64,000 nt of DNA from Vandiemenella viatica (GCA_031002005.1 CM061919.1:221586739-221650738), one strand, 5' to 3'; positions 33,290-44,990 are shown, numbered from the stretch's first letter. Numbers and translations are program-made. Notes: generated by a model from the letters alone, not told the origin.

Positions 33290-33600
33290 AAAAAAAATTT
33301 ATCGTTGATTAATTTATATCTTGATGGGAAAAATCGAAAGTAAAGAATAAATTTTTTTGATATCTCACTTAGTTCTCGAGATATTTTATGTCAAAACTGA
33401 GGTGGTTAGGTTGAAAAGTGGCCTGGAAAATTTTTGCCAATGCCGTATTTGATGATGAATTCTTCTGTAACTTGATGAAACAAATTTAAAGTATAGAATA
33501 TGATTTTTTGACACCTCTCTTAGTTCTCGAGATATCATATCCCAAAATTGAGTTGGTTAAGTTGACATGCTGCCTAGAGCAGAAAAAAATCGCTTAAGTC
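33290..33600. repeat. Two diverged ~130 bp units (TCTCGAGATAT repeat)
   Basis: TTAGTTCTCGAGATAT occurs at about 33369 and 33521, each followed by a TGAGxTGGTTAxGTTGA block. A related unit is at 39130-39265, and a partial one at 33745. The wording resembles the arrays at 12.6 and 62.6 kb in style (CTCGAGA, GGxxG), but they are not clearly the same family. Confidence 0.6.
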
Positions 33601-33603
33601 ACT

Positions 33604-33682
33604 AAGAAGTTGTTGTTGTTGTTGTTTTTATTGTTATTGTTGCTTTAGGGCGTGTCGACAGTGGGGTCATTAGCGCACACTA
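33604..33682 (-). mobile_element. SINE 3'-domain fragment
   Basis: On the minus strand GCGCTAATGACCCCACTG, GTCGACACGCCCTAAAGC, then (AAC/AAT)n. This is the same 3' domain as the main SINE family (CTAATGACCTC..TGTCGACGAGGCGTAAAGCC) with a different tail, so it is probably a related but distinct SINE. Confidence 0.6.
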
Positions 33683-33759
33683 AGAAGTGTATGGTCAATA
33701 TGCAAAATAAATGTTCGCCACCCCCCCCCCTTTTCCCCTTGCTGTGCTGGTTAGGTTGA

Positions 33760-34560
33760 AAAACGGCCTGAACCAAAAGAAAAATGCCAACAAAAGCACA
33801 AGAAACTATACCTATAAGTGATTTTTAACATTCAATGTCTTGAGAACTAAGCCAGATATCAAAAAAATGTATTCGCTACATTCGATTTGTCTCGTCAAGA
33901 TATACAAGAATCAACCATTAAATGCATCAAATTTATGTGGCTCGGATATCATAGTATTGCCCTGCTATGTTTCTGATGTTATTACTTCATTTAATTTAAT
34001 TGCAATGGAGCGCATGCTCCAGTGGCAATTTTCTTACACAACCGTCTTTCCCCCTCCCCCACCCCCCTTTTTCCTGCAGCCTCCTACATTTGTGCTCAAT
34101 ACAAATTACAACTTTAAATTCTATCAACATTTTTGGTCAATTATTCATCATTTCTCTTGGTAACTTATTCCAATTCCAGACACCCTTAAAAAGGAGAATC
34201 TTCTTACACCACTGAGCCTGAAATCGAGTGTCAGCTTTTCTCTTCCATGCATTACTTTTCAGTTGAAAATAGATCCAAAAATATTTTATCTAGGTTACGC
34301 AACCTATACCAGAATTATAACTGAAGTTTCACCATATAGCTTGGAGTTTTAAGTATTTAATCTTAATTTATGATGCCCATATTTATAGTATCATCAACTT
34401 CACTGTTTCAGTCACATGCAGGTAATACTAATTCTATTTAGATTGATTGCATTGTAGCCTCATATTGTATGTATAACAAATAACATTGTCTTACGATTGG
34501 GTGCAGCCACATTTGCAATTCGTACAATTTCAGCTATAGGTGATCTCCGTATGAGGTAGT
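33760..34560. other. Unannotated stretch
   Basis: Includes a C-rich low-complexity tract at 34045-34072. No supported gene. Frames with poly-Pro come only from that tract. Confidence 0.45.
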
Positions 34561-34564
34561 TAGT

Positions 34565-35430
34565 TTATTTTGCTTATTTTCACTCTTTATTGTCACATGG
34601 AATAATATTCTGGGGCAATTCTACCCATAGAGACAAAGTGTTCAGAGCCCAAAAGCGTGTAATAAGAATTATGTGTGAGGTTAGCAATAGAACTTCATGT
34701 AGAGAGCTGTTCAAGAAGTTAGGGATTTTAACATTAGCATCTGAGTATATATACACATTAATGTCCTTTGTAGTCACAAAATTACCTATACTTTGTTTGA
34801 AACAAATAGTAAAATACACAATTATGGCACTAGAAGTAAAAATGATCTTCACAAGGATCACAAGTCATTGTCATTTGTTCAAAAAGGGGTCCGATATTCA
34901 AGGATACATATCTTCAATACGCTCCCAACACATATTAAATGTCTAGCAGATGATAAGAATAAATTCAAGAAAAAATTGAAAGAATTTTTTATTGACAACT
35001 CCTTCTACTCTGTCAAAGAATTTATTTCTAAGGTATCTAAAAAATAACTGCCAGTATCTTGTGTAAATGTAGTTTACATAATTAATTTACCATGTATGCT
35101 ATGACTGGTGTATATATTTATTTTGTTATGCAATTGTTTACGGTATCATGTAGCCTATGCTATGACTGTACATCTTGTGGTGTATGTATTATCTTGTTAT
35201 GGATTTTTTTTTTTTAATGTACCGTATATGCTATGACTGTACATCTTCTGGTGTATGTATTATTTTGTAATGGAAGTGTTTAATGTACCATGTATACTAT
35301 GACTGTACATCTAGTGGTGTACTTATTATTTTGTTATGCAACTGTTTATCTATAAATTGACAACTTTCCACATCCCACAGAGCCAGTCTCTTATATTGGG
35401 ATCAATGGAAAATGAATGTATTGTATTGTA
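34565..35430 (+). mobile_element. LINE C-terminus and 3'UTR with tandem units
   Basis: Two frames that join by a frameshift near 34800 encode a LINE RT C-terminal part: SHGIIFWGNSTHRDKVFRAQ, KRVIRIMCEVSNRTSCRELF, then KIHNYGTRSKNDLH and VQKGVRYSRIHIFNTLPTHI, ending in EFISKVSKK at 35047. This is the usual SYGIIFWGNS...IHNYNTRHKNDLH...YNKLPNHIK region of Jockey-like LINEs. The 3'UTR (35060-35350) holds four units of ~60-70 bp (anchors TGCTATGACTG at 35097, 35158, 35229 and TACTATGACTG at 35295). The end is a short (TGTAT)n tail. Confidence 0.8.
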
Positions 35431-36793
35431 TTACTGCCATGAAATGTTTCACTTGGAAGCATCGTCCCACATTTCGTCATTTTTAATTTAACTGGTGGCG
35501 ACTTTTTCGGAAAAGGAGAGTGCAAAACGTGAAGAGGACATTATAATGAAGCAGTTAATCCAAATTTCAACAGGTCAGTACCAGTTTTTGGCTGGTGGAG
35601 AATATCCCCTCCCACCCGCATCATAATATGAAACATATGATTACAGCTATTTTTATTATAAAAAAAAAAAATCATCACAAGGATGTATAGAGTGATGTAG
35701 ACACTGTTGATACACTATACCAACATTCTTAATTTATCACAATGAAAATAAGTCTGCATATAATTTATATTCGTTTCTTATCTACTCAAAGTTGCCAAAA
35801 CCAAGTAAGAAATTGGTCCCTCCGATACAGGGCAAAAAGAACAGAGAGAAGCATATTTTCAAGCTTCAAAAAATAGATTACTCAGAAATCGACGGAAATA
35901 CTTACTGAAACAACCAACCAGTTACAAAACTTATCCCCAAAACAGTCAAAGCAACGTAATTACGAATTCTGTATAAAGGAGTGCCTTTCGTTCTTCTGGG
36001 CTTTATAACTTTATCATTGCCCATAATAGTAATACCAGGTTTATAACCAGTAACGTCGTATAAACTCAGAAGGGCTATAGCACAGGACTAAAAATAATTC
36101 TCGCGAGCTAACAATTTTTCCAGAGCTCTTGTCAATTAATATAAGCAGATTTAAACATTAAAACGCACAAGTTGCACAACGTTATAAACGCATCACAGTT
36201 GAAGCACAAACATTTGAAATCTAGTGGAATAAGACAAAAGACTAACAAGCTAATCTAGTGCTGTGGCTACCATCTTTGTTCTGTTTGTTTTCCTATGAAA
36301 TTGTGGAGCATGTTTGTGCGTATTTGGTCGAAATTTTTACACTTATTACCAAGACGTACTTATTTTGGGAAATGATTTCGTCATGTTTACTCTGGTAATT
36401 CACGTTTACATTTTGATAGTGGAAAAAGTGTTTATATTGTAGTGTAAGGTGCAGTTTTTAATTAAGGCTTAACTGATGATTAAGCCCCTTTATACGTTTA
36501 ATTCTGGTTTAACGATTGTTATTTATTTTGATGAAAAGTGCCATGCTTATTGAGAAATTTATTACACTTCATATTTGTGCAGCGTTTGTCAACGCCATGT
36601 GTCTTGTCAAACTGACAGTCATCTGCTGTGTAAGATGTCAAATATAACAGTTGACATATTTTCGCGGAAACATCGAATCTTTTACTGTATGCCTTATAAG
36701 TTTTCATAATTTGTAATTGTTGTGTAAAAATAGTTGGAGTGAATTTAAAATGATCAGTTTATTCTCTCAATGAAACTGCAATTGGAAGTATTT
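35431..36793. other. Unannotated stretch
   Basis: AT-rich, no element or exon recognised. A 62-codon minus frame at 36707-36519 has no family signature. Confidence 0.45.
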
Positions 36794-36801
36794 TCTCAGT
36801 C

Positions 36802-37078
36802 GGGATTACTGGAGATCGCGATTCCGCCAGGAGTTGTCATCATAATACTGAAGTGGTCAAATGCAAGACACCACTAGAAATTCTTTCCGAAGTACATTTA
36901 ACGGTTTCATGCTGGTCCAGGCTGTATTACAACCTAATTTCTGCTTGAAAATAAAGGTCCACGCTGTATTACAACGGAATTATTGTTTGAAAATAATATG
37001 TCTTACGACTGACTACAGCAGTATTCCAACGATATTACTGAATGTTGTTGTAGCGGAATCGCGATCTCCAGTAGACCC
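36802..37078 (+). mobile_element. hAT-type MITE, complete copy
   Basis: A 277 bp non-coding element with inverted ends of 26 bp (24 of 26 matching; core TACTGGAGATCGCGATTCC). It is flanked by a perfect 8 bp target duplication TCTCAGTC (36794-36801 and 37079-37086), the size made by hAT transposases. The interior holds two copies of GGTCCAGGCTGTATTACAA-like sequence. No transposase is encoded, so it must depend on another element. Confidence 0.95.
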
Positions 37079-37086
37079 TCTCAGTC

Positions 37087-38034
37087 AACAATTCCGATCA
37101 ATTGTTTCATATCCTAGAAAAAGCGCCCGTAAAAAGTTTCTCTATGTAAATCCTTCATCTATATTATAAGCTTATCCTGTTATTAGTTTAGATCATGATC
37201 GCCACGAACCCCTTAATAATAATAGTAGCAACTGGAAACTGGCTAAACCAGAACTGTCATATGATAGCTCGATTCGCATCTCACACATTGTGGCTATAAT
37301 TTGTGTGTTCTCGTGCCTCCATTTGTGCTTTCATAATAATTAATTTTATTTTGTCCCCAACCCATTATGGTAGATCTGCGGAGTCCATGGACCCCAGATT
37401 GGTAAACCTTGCTATATAGCAACGAATGTAAGATCACTGGCAAGTTTTTGTGATAGCAGACCAGCTGAACCAGAATGAAAAACATGTACTTTGTTACGGC
37501 ACAAGACTCGAGGAATTTAGTTTTCATTGATAACTCAAGATCATCTTATTTTCAGACAGCAGTATACTGACATGGTTGTTAGGTTGTAATGAAGCTTGGA
37601 CTAGAATGAGAAAACATATAGGCCTACTTTGTTAAGGCACAAAACTTGAGCAACTATGAATTCAGATCGTTGCTGCAGTGTGCAGAATCCGTCTTTGGCG
37701 TGAACAATATGATTGGAAATGGCAGTTATATACCATTGACGATGCACCACATCTACGGTACATTTCGGTTTGATTTACTGTATATTTTTTCTCAAAAGCT
37801 ATGAACTGACGAATGTATTTGACAAATTTCAAACAAATACCACAATTCCTTCTTACTGCATTATTATTTTACAATGACTGGTACAGGAATGGAGAAAACA
37901 AAGATTTGTTGTAAATATGGAAAGGTAGCAGATGGCATAAAATGTAAATGCCTTTAATCCTCATTGACAACATGCTATTTTTCTAGGAAAACAGAATTCT
38001 GCAATAACCATTATCCTACAATTTGATGAAGTCA
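37087..38034. other. Unannotated stretch
   Basis: Only a fragment near 37580-37612 (TTAGGTTGTAATGAAGC) resembles the interior of the hAT-type MITE. No host exon seen. Confidence 0.45.
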
Positions 38035-39120
38035 TTTTTATTTTCTTAGATATTGAAAAGGCCTATGACAGAATACCTAGAGATAAACTTTGGGAATGTC
38101 TGTCCAAATTAAAGTTACCAACAAACTTGATCACCAAAGTTAGAATGCTTTATGAGACCTGCCAAAGCTGCACTCATATTGCAGACTCCTAGTCAGACTA
38201 GTTTGAAACTACCAAAGGTGTTCAGCAAGGTAGTGCATTATCGCCGCTGTTGTTCATCATCATAATAGATGAAATTATGAAGAGAGTAATACAACCTGAC
38301 CCTGACAACTTTAAATCAATTGAATTTGCAGTTTATGTTGTGATTTGGGGATATACAGAAGAAGTAGTACAACAGAAACTGATCTTCTGAAATAAGCATT
38401 TTAAGGAATTTGGCCTTAAAATAAATCACACAAAAACAGTGGTAATGGCTGTCAGAGGTCAGAATATGCAGCTTGTTATTTATCTGGAGGGTGAAAAATT
38501 GATTCATGTGGATAATTTTCAGTACCTCGGCAGTAAAATGACTTCTGACAGTCGATCCCAGAATGAAATTACCAATAGAATACAAAAAGGAGCTCAGTTT
38601 TACCATCAAGTTAGGCACCTTCTGTGGGACAATCACATTCCAATTACAGCCAAAATGTCACTGTATAATTCATACTTCTTGCTGATAACAACGTACAGCA
38701 TAGAAATATGTAACACTACCAGCAGAGATGAAAACAGACAGCTGAGATGAAGTTCCTAAGATCAATGGTACAGAAAACCGAGAGAGACAAGATCAGGAAT
38801 GAAGTGATCCATAAAGAGATCCCAGTCAATGAAACCCTCCAAGAAAAAATTGACAAAGCAAGATTGTGATGGCTGGGACATGTCAAGCGGATGGACCCAA
38901 CAAGAACAGAGAGGATATGGCTGGAAAAAGAACTGAAGGATAAAAGACCTAGAGGCCAGCCCAGAAGGAGGTGGATTGATCTTGTGAAACTGGACCTACA
39001 GGAGAAAGAAAGGTGTACAATGGTCTAGAATCCAAGAAGAGGAAACGTACTTGGACAGGCAGAGGTGGGAAGCGCTCTTACACCGTACCCGGGAAACTGG
39101 AGATGGAAGATGATGATGAT
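38035..39120 (+). mobile_element. RTE-like LINE fragment with (GAT)n tail
   Basis: Plus strand, broken frames: FLDIEKAYDRIPRDKLWECL (RT palm), GVQQGSALSPLLFIIIIDEI, a mutated catalytic block (YVVIWG for YADD/FADD), GLKINHTKTVVMAV, HVDNFQYLGSKMTSD at 38510-38545, then ARL-WLGHVKRMDPTRTERI with an RPRGQPRRRW basic tail. It ends with GATGATGATGATG at 39110-39122. Same layout as the nested element at 2629-3881 but a different subfamily. 5' truncated and dead. Confidence 0.8.
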
Positions 39121-39129
39121 GAAGTGAAG

Positions 39130-39265
39130 AATTAACTTTTACGATATCTCACTTAGGTTTTGATATATCATACCCTAAAATTGATGTGGTTAAGTTGAAA
39201 TGTAACATGAACCAGAGGAAAAATTTCACCAAAGTCATGAAGAACTTGGTTGAAAGGTAGCCTGG
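39130..39265. repeat. Diverged unit of the 33.3 kb repeat
   Basis: GATATCTCACTTAGG, TGTGGTTAAGTTGAAATG and GGTTGAAAGGTAGCCTGG parallel the units at 33290-33600. Confidence 0.5.
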
Positions 39266-39521
39266 ACCAGAATAACAACATTATCAGATGTACAAGCAAC
39301 TATGTATGTATAGTTCAACCTTTTAATAACAATTGCACTTCCATTATAATCGAAATATGTATGGAAAGTTTATCATGTATGTAGGAATTCATTGTTGAAA
39401 AGGCGTATTGCAGTCATATTTTCTTTTAAAAGGTATAACTTGAAGAGCAAGAAAAACTTTATCACTAAATTACCTTTTAATACCACAAATAAATTGAATT
39501 TCTGTTATATCTTCCCTTCAG

Positions 39522-39788
39522 TTTTAGACACAAAATTGTGATTCTGCCACAACATTCACTAATGACATCATAATACTATTGTACTCAGTCACAAGCTTTA
39601 TTGTTTTAAAGTGGTAATTCCATTTTAATACAGCCTGAATCATTATATTCAAGTAGAAATTAGGTTGTAATACACCGTGGACCAGCTTGACACCGTTAAA
39701 TGAACTTCGGAAATTATTTCTAGCTGTGTTTGACGACTGCAGTATTATGTTGCCAATTCCTTGCAGAATCGCAATCTCCAGTAATCCC
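39522..39788 (-). mobile_element. hAT-type MITE, diverged copy
   Basis: Inverted copy of the element at 36802-37078. Its right end GAATCGCAATCTCCAGTAATCCC is nearly intact and the left end is eroded (GATTCTGCCACAACA). The interior GTTGTAATACACCGTGGACC matches the family. A target duplication cannot be read because the left end is damaged. Confidence 0.85.
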
Positions 39789-39890
39789 AACCTTTCTCTG
39801 CATTCTGCCCCTTTGGTTCTACTGGTATATGTTTCTCTGCTCATATGACTAAACTATTGCAGCAAGTTCTCATTAATTAGATATTTGTAA

Positions 39891-41782
39891 TCTATACTAA
39901 TATTATAAATGCGAAAGTAACTGTGTCTGTCTGTTTGTTACGTTTCTTTGGCTAAACGGCTAATCTGATCGTGATGAAATTTCACAAGGGGACGCTATTT
40001 ACCATTAGGAAGGACATAGGATACATTTTGTGTATAAATAATACATACTGTCATGAAATTTTGAAAAATTATGAACAACAATAGACGTATATTATATCCA
40101 TGTGTGTAGTACTGTGTGGTGTAGCGGTGCTTCTCTCGCAGTTTGTTTGTGTGTGATGTGTATATTTTTCATTCCGACTGGCCCGTGGTGTAGGATGTGC
40201 TTGCTGCCTCGACCATCATGCTCTAGTGCAGGGGTCCCCAAACTTTTTATCCCGTCGACCCCATCATAGTATATTATACTCCTTATCGACCCCCAGATTA
40301 TGTATTTAATAAAAACATTAAATTATTTTTGACATTTGTAATAGAAAGCAATAAGGAGACCTGCATAACAAATTTACAGTTTCCATATGTTAGAAAATCC
40401 AGCCAATAACGTTAACAGGAAAAGGAGATATTTTCCATTATTATTGTAATCTCAAAAAATAATAAGAAAATTATGGATAGATGGAATAAATTTCGAATAA
40501 AGGTCTGCCAAATAGAAAAGATGGTTCTTGCACTGTCATATAGCGATGGATCCATCTTCCTAAGAAACTCTTCAGACGCGCGTCTGCAAACCTCTTGACA
40601 ACCACCTTACCCTAGTGTGCAAATGTAATTGGTTGAAAGTTTCATCACTTACTTCACATAACTTCGCAAACAGACGGGAATTGAGAGAACCTGATTTTTA
40701 CAGGAACATTCCTGTTTTTCCCTAGACAGTTTAATTGATTCTCTTTAATATTAATCGACCCCTGGAAAATTGCTGTCGACCCCAAGGGGTCGATATCGAC
40801 CACTTTGGGGACCCCTGCTCTAGTGCAACAACGCACGTATAATATCCAAGCTTGGTCCCACTCCTTGGCCTCTTACAGGTATTACTTATTGCGAGGCCGC
40901 TTTGTTTTAGTGCGCTCTTTCACGGGGGCGTACGTGTGCACGTATTCTCATCTGGCGCCATTCAATGATCAATTCAGAACTGGCTCTGACTGGTGGAGTC
41001 TAACTAAATATATATGTGGATTTGCGCTATACCAGTATATTGTTCTGTTTTATCTATAATATTCTGACACCAACATAGTTTGTTTTTTTACTGATATAGC
41101 TCGTAGGTGATGATATTGTGCAAATGTTGCATACAATGATTTGATTTATAACGAAGCACTAATGAAAGTAGAAGACCAAGTGATTACTATATCTGATTTA
41201 TCAGTCTTTGGAATGAAGAGACCAAATCGAACTGGAGAGATTAGTAGTGATTTAGTGCGAGAACTGGATTACGATATCGCTGCATTGCAACAGCGAACAA
41301 CAGAGTATGTTCCACGTTTGAACCCGGAACAAAGAAATGTTTTCAATAAAATCACATCACAAGTTGAAAATGGCCAAAGAGGTTTATTTTTCTTGGATGC
41401 TCCGGAAGGTACGGGGAAAACGTTTCTTTTAAATTTACTTTTGTCTCAAGTCCGAAAAGATAGAAAAGTGGCCATTGCAGTAGCGTCCTCGGGGATAGCA
41501 GCCAAGCTGCTCGATGGTGGACGAACAGTTCATTTGGTGCTTAAGCTGCCATTAAATTTGACTCACAAAGAGACACCAACTTGCAACATCAGCAAAAATA
41601 GCGACCGGGGAAGAATACTGCAGCAATGCAAACTATTAGTTTGGGACGAGTGCACAATGTTTCATAAAAGGGCCGTCGAGACACTGAATTGGACCATGAA
41701 AGATATAAATAGTAAACAAAGTATCATGGGAGGAATGGTTGTATGGTTAGCTGGCGATTTTAGACAGATTCTACTTGTCATA
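39891..41782 (+). mobile_element. Helitron remnant: 5' end and helicase fragment
   Basis: Begins with TCTATACTAATATTATAAA at 39891 after an A, matching the 5'-TC terminus and A|T insertion habit of Helitrons; GATGAAATTTCACAAGGGG follows, as in insect Helitron ends. The interior carries a separate hAT element at 40229-40817. At 41141-41782 a frame encodes a PIF1-type helicase piece: NEALMKVEDQV..FGMKRPNR, LNPEQRNVFNKI, Walker A APEGTGKT (residues ~87-94), Walker B VWDEC (~168-172) and LAGDFRQ (~203-209). It then runs into foreign sequence. The Rep nuclease domain and a 3' hairpin end were not found. Non-functional. Confidence 0.75.
40229..40817. mobile_element. hAT non-autonomous element (CAGGGGTCCCC ends)
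   Basis: A 589 bp element with inverted ends CAGGGGTCCCCAAA ... TTTGGGGACCCCTG and a perfect 8 bp target duplication CTCTAGTG (40221-40228 and 40818-40825). The ends, with TCGACCCC just inside both, follow the hAT pattern CAGGG. No intact transposase. It lies inside the Helitron remnant, so it is the younger insertion. Confidence 0.95.
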
Positions 41783-42500
41783 GGCATCGCTGCAAAACCC
41801 GCAACATGCATCCTCCCACTACTACATATTGCAACCTTATTACAGGAAAAACCTTCCCCATCACTGGACATTCCACATGCTCCAAATCCACATCATATAC
41901 CCGCTAACTTGCCGCCATTGCACAAGTTCCTATATAGGCCTGACTACACAACAACTTTCGACCAGAATGAATGGCCACAGACAAACAGTCCACACCTGCA
42001 ATTTATATCTGCCAACCTGAACAAGCTAACTACCACAATTCCAACAACTTCAATGAATGTTTCACCGTGAGAGCAATCAGAGTTTTCCCTGAAACCACTG
42101 CCGCCTCAGAACTTCGGAGATGGGAACTTGCTTACCAAAATATCCTAGATACTAACCACCCACCCAGCCTCAACCACCGACAAAATTCCTTTCTTTGACG
42201 CATCACTCAGTGTTATCAGTATTAGCATTATTGCCATTTAACTAACTACATGTAGTTGTTTTTTTTTCCAAAATTTATATATCTATATTTATTTCCCCAA
42301 TTTTTGTTTTTCTTTCCATTCTGTACCCTTTTGGTCTATTACTACTTACCACCATCTGCAATATACATTTTTATATATAACATCTTAGTCCCACCACCAT
42401 ATTGATAATCCACTCAGTCATGTAGGATGCTTCGGCATGTGCACACCTCCCGAACCACGTGACTCATTCTCTTTAACATGAAGAAGGTTTAAGACCGAAA
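41783..42500 (+). pseudogene. Penelope-like element GIY-YIG endonuclease fragment
   Basis: Broken over three frames: YPLTCRHCTSSYIGLTTQQL and STRMNGHR (GIY-YIG nuclease core with the preceding Cys pair), then NFNECFTVRAIRVFPETTAA and SELRRWELAYQNILDT. This is the C-terminal endonuclease found in Penelope-like retroelements. The 3' region includes GAAGGTTTAAGACCGAAA, similar to the usual end region of such elements. The RT part is missing. It abuts the Helitron helicase so that a single open frame (41141-42070) runs across the join. Confidence 0.7.
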
Positions 42501-43890
42501 TATTGTGTATTTTTGTGTTCGTGATGTATGTGCTTCTCCTGTTGCTGCCTTCAACTTTGTTGAGTGATGAGTCATTTTCCCTTTTCTGGTAATTAATACT
42601 ATGTACTTAACTTGTTTATATAAAACTGGACAGCATGCTTTCATCTTACTCCCCCACAGTTAGGATGAAGTTGTTCCATTTCTTACAGGTTGAAGTTCTG
42701 ATCTACATTGCAGCACCACAAGCTAACAAAAGATTGGCCTTACAGAAGAATTGCTTCCTACACCGTCCGCGGACTTGTCTTGTTAAAATCGGGCAAAAGA
42801 CTGGCCCTACATATTACTGCAAACCGTTCCTAGCAAAAACTCACAAACAACTGGCCAAAGCTAAAGATGGCCGACCTCTATTTATCAGTTGATCTAGACC
42901 TCTGACATCAACTAAAAATTTCGAAATTCAGTATCTAATTAATCACCTAATCCGTTGAGCTACAATTAACCCATGTGTCTATGCAACCTGTTTTAAATGT
43001 TTTAACTTTTCTTGTCCTTCAAAGATGTTTCTGCTGGATTAAAAATTAATACTATCACATCATCATTTTTAGCACATAACCTTGCACAATATAATTTGTA
43101 AATTTTATTTTTCTTACTTTATATAGAACCAATAGCCTGCTTGATTTTATCTACCTCCTGAAATTAATTTTATTCTTTTATCTCCTTTATATTTATAATT
43201 TATCTAATTGGCCAAATTTATACTTGGGACGTTCTTACGGATGCTGACTACAGCTTGTGCAAAGGGTCTGATGTAGCGTTCTGCATTAATAAACAATTCT
43301 GAATCTTTCATTTTCATACCACCTAACCATGTGCTTTTACATTACTGAAATTGTAATAACTTTTAAACTAGGCCTAAATTTTTCTGAGCCTAGAGAATAC
43401 ACTTTGAACTGATCGTAGTGGTGAGTTCTCTTAGTGAGAATGGATGTAGGCCTAGCCAAATCCGTGACACTTTAAAAGCAGCTTCAACTCCATTCTTACG
43501 TTTTTTTACGAAGATGATTTTTGAATAAGTTAAAACATACTTTAGTGTCTAGATAATGTTCCCAAAATTATTTACTATATAGGACCCCTTCTGAATGGTT
43601 TTGGCAAGGTCAGCTGACATCTGAGCATTAAATTAAATTGAGAATATTGACTCTGCCCAACAACATAGATTTAGTAATCTCCACATGTAAGATAATCACG
43701 GGACTACCAAAATTTATTAAATTTCCAAATTACTAGGATTTAACCAGTTACAGAAAGAAAGTTTGGAAACGTATTGCCTTAGGCCTACATTTGAAGAAAA
43801 ACCTATAGGGCTACATATATTACCTTTAGCTCAAAAATTTTTACTACTGTACATTTTTTTGGAAATTCTTAAAGTGTCTTCCAGTCATAA
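42501..43890. other. Unannotated stretch
   Basis: No supported gene. An 85-codon frame at 42635-42892 (ends KDGRPLFIS) shows no recognised motif. The rest is AT-rich. Confidence 0.4.
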
Positions 43891-43894
43891 TACA

Positions 43895-44375
43895 TTTATA
43901 TATCTACTCTGCAATTCATAAAATGTGGGTGACAGGGTACTTTGAAACAAAACTAATCTCTATACATTCCAATCCCAAATGGTATGATGGAAGGAAGAAT
44001 TAATATAACCATTAGTGTGGTACCTTATTTTCTAATCTTATCTCTCCTGTCATTGCAACCCAAGTAGGTTGGTGGTTGAAGAACTTCATCGCACTCGCGA
44101 ATGGAAGTTGATGTGTGCATGTTTACCAATAAGTTCAAGCGAAACCTACATCATCTGCCTGCCAGATAAACCAAGTCCACCTATGAATCAATTCTGTGAT
44201 GGAAAGCAGAGGCTCTTCCCTTGTACTTTCTCTGTTCACAATAGTAGCTTGCAAAACAGATCCCAAATGACACAAAAGTAGTCTAAATGTGTACATATAA
44301 GAATTTTGTACACCATCTCTTTTGTGCATTTCTTGTTTGTATGTTTCACTTACCATTATTGCAAGTGATCATTAC
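43895..44375 (-). mobile_element. CR1-like LINE 3' fragment, older copy
   Basis: Same family as the insertion at 56423-57132: shared CTACTCTGCAATTCA, GTAGGTTGGTGG, ATGTTTACCAATAAGTT and GATCCCAAATG blocks in the same order. Here the frame is destroyed, so it is an older copy. 5' truncated. Confidence 0.8.
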
Positions 44376-44417
44376 AAGGTTGGTTTTATTTTATGTCAGA
44401 AACAGCAGTTAATTTCG

Positions 44418-44640
44418 ATACTCCCAGGATGATGGCGATGATCATGATGGGCGTGTGGTAAAACTCTGGCTTCGCATTCAGGAGTTTCGAATCCCCATCC
44501 AGCCACCCAGATTTCCTTTTCCCATGGTTTCCGAAAATCAGTCCAGGTGAACACCATGACCAAATATTTTTCTGTTCCTTGCTCCCAGTATTTTTCCAAC
44601 TTCAATGGTCCCAACATCAGCAAGGCATAAAGCAATAATA
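44418..44640 (+). mobile_element. tRNA-derived SINE, diverged copy 6
   Basis: Head with a B-box-like AGTTTCGAATCCCC, body CCCATGGTTTCCGAAAATC and tail GCAAGGCATAAAGCAATAATAAAAAATA. The middle is altered. Family membership is clear, age is high. Confidence 0.85.
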
Positions 44641-44800
44641 AAAAATAAAAATGAATATCTCATTGCCAATATTTCGATGGAACTTCTTTATGGGTGAATT
44701 GAACTTAGATGTGTTTTACACACACTGCTAAGCAAAACTAAAAGATTTGAATAGTCCGGCCAATCAGGAGAGTGCAGCAGTCACATGGTTGGACTACTCA

Positions 44801-44990
44801 GAATCCCTGTCCGGGCATCCAGATTTGGGTTTTCCATGGTTTCCCCAAATCATTCCATTTAAATGCTGGAATGCTTCATTCAAAAGGCCATGGCCGAATT
44901 CCCTCGCGTTCCTTGTCCCCAATCCCATCCCGCCTCTAATGACCTCAATTTCGACAAGGCGCAAAGCCATAAATAAATATAAAAAAAAAT
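44801..44990 (+). mobile_element. tRNA-derived SINE, 5'-truncated copy 7
   Basis: Starts within the B-box region (GAATCCCTGTCCGGGCATCC) and keeps the complete body and A-rich tail. Short target duplication TACTCA at 44795-44800 and 44991-44996 brackets it, again indicating truncation at insertion. Confidence 0.9.

Noticed and set aside
34000..34215. Pro/Phe-rich frames around 33840-34215
   Set aside because: Produced by a C-rich low-complexity tract; no other support.
42635..42892. 85-codon frame with Lys/Ala-rich end
   Set aside because: No recognised family, no splice sites or promoter cues; too weak to call a gene.
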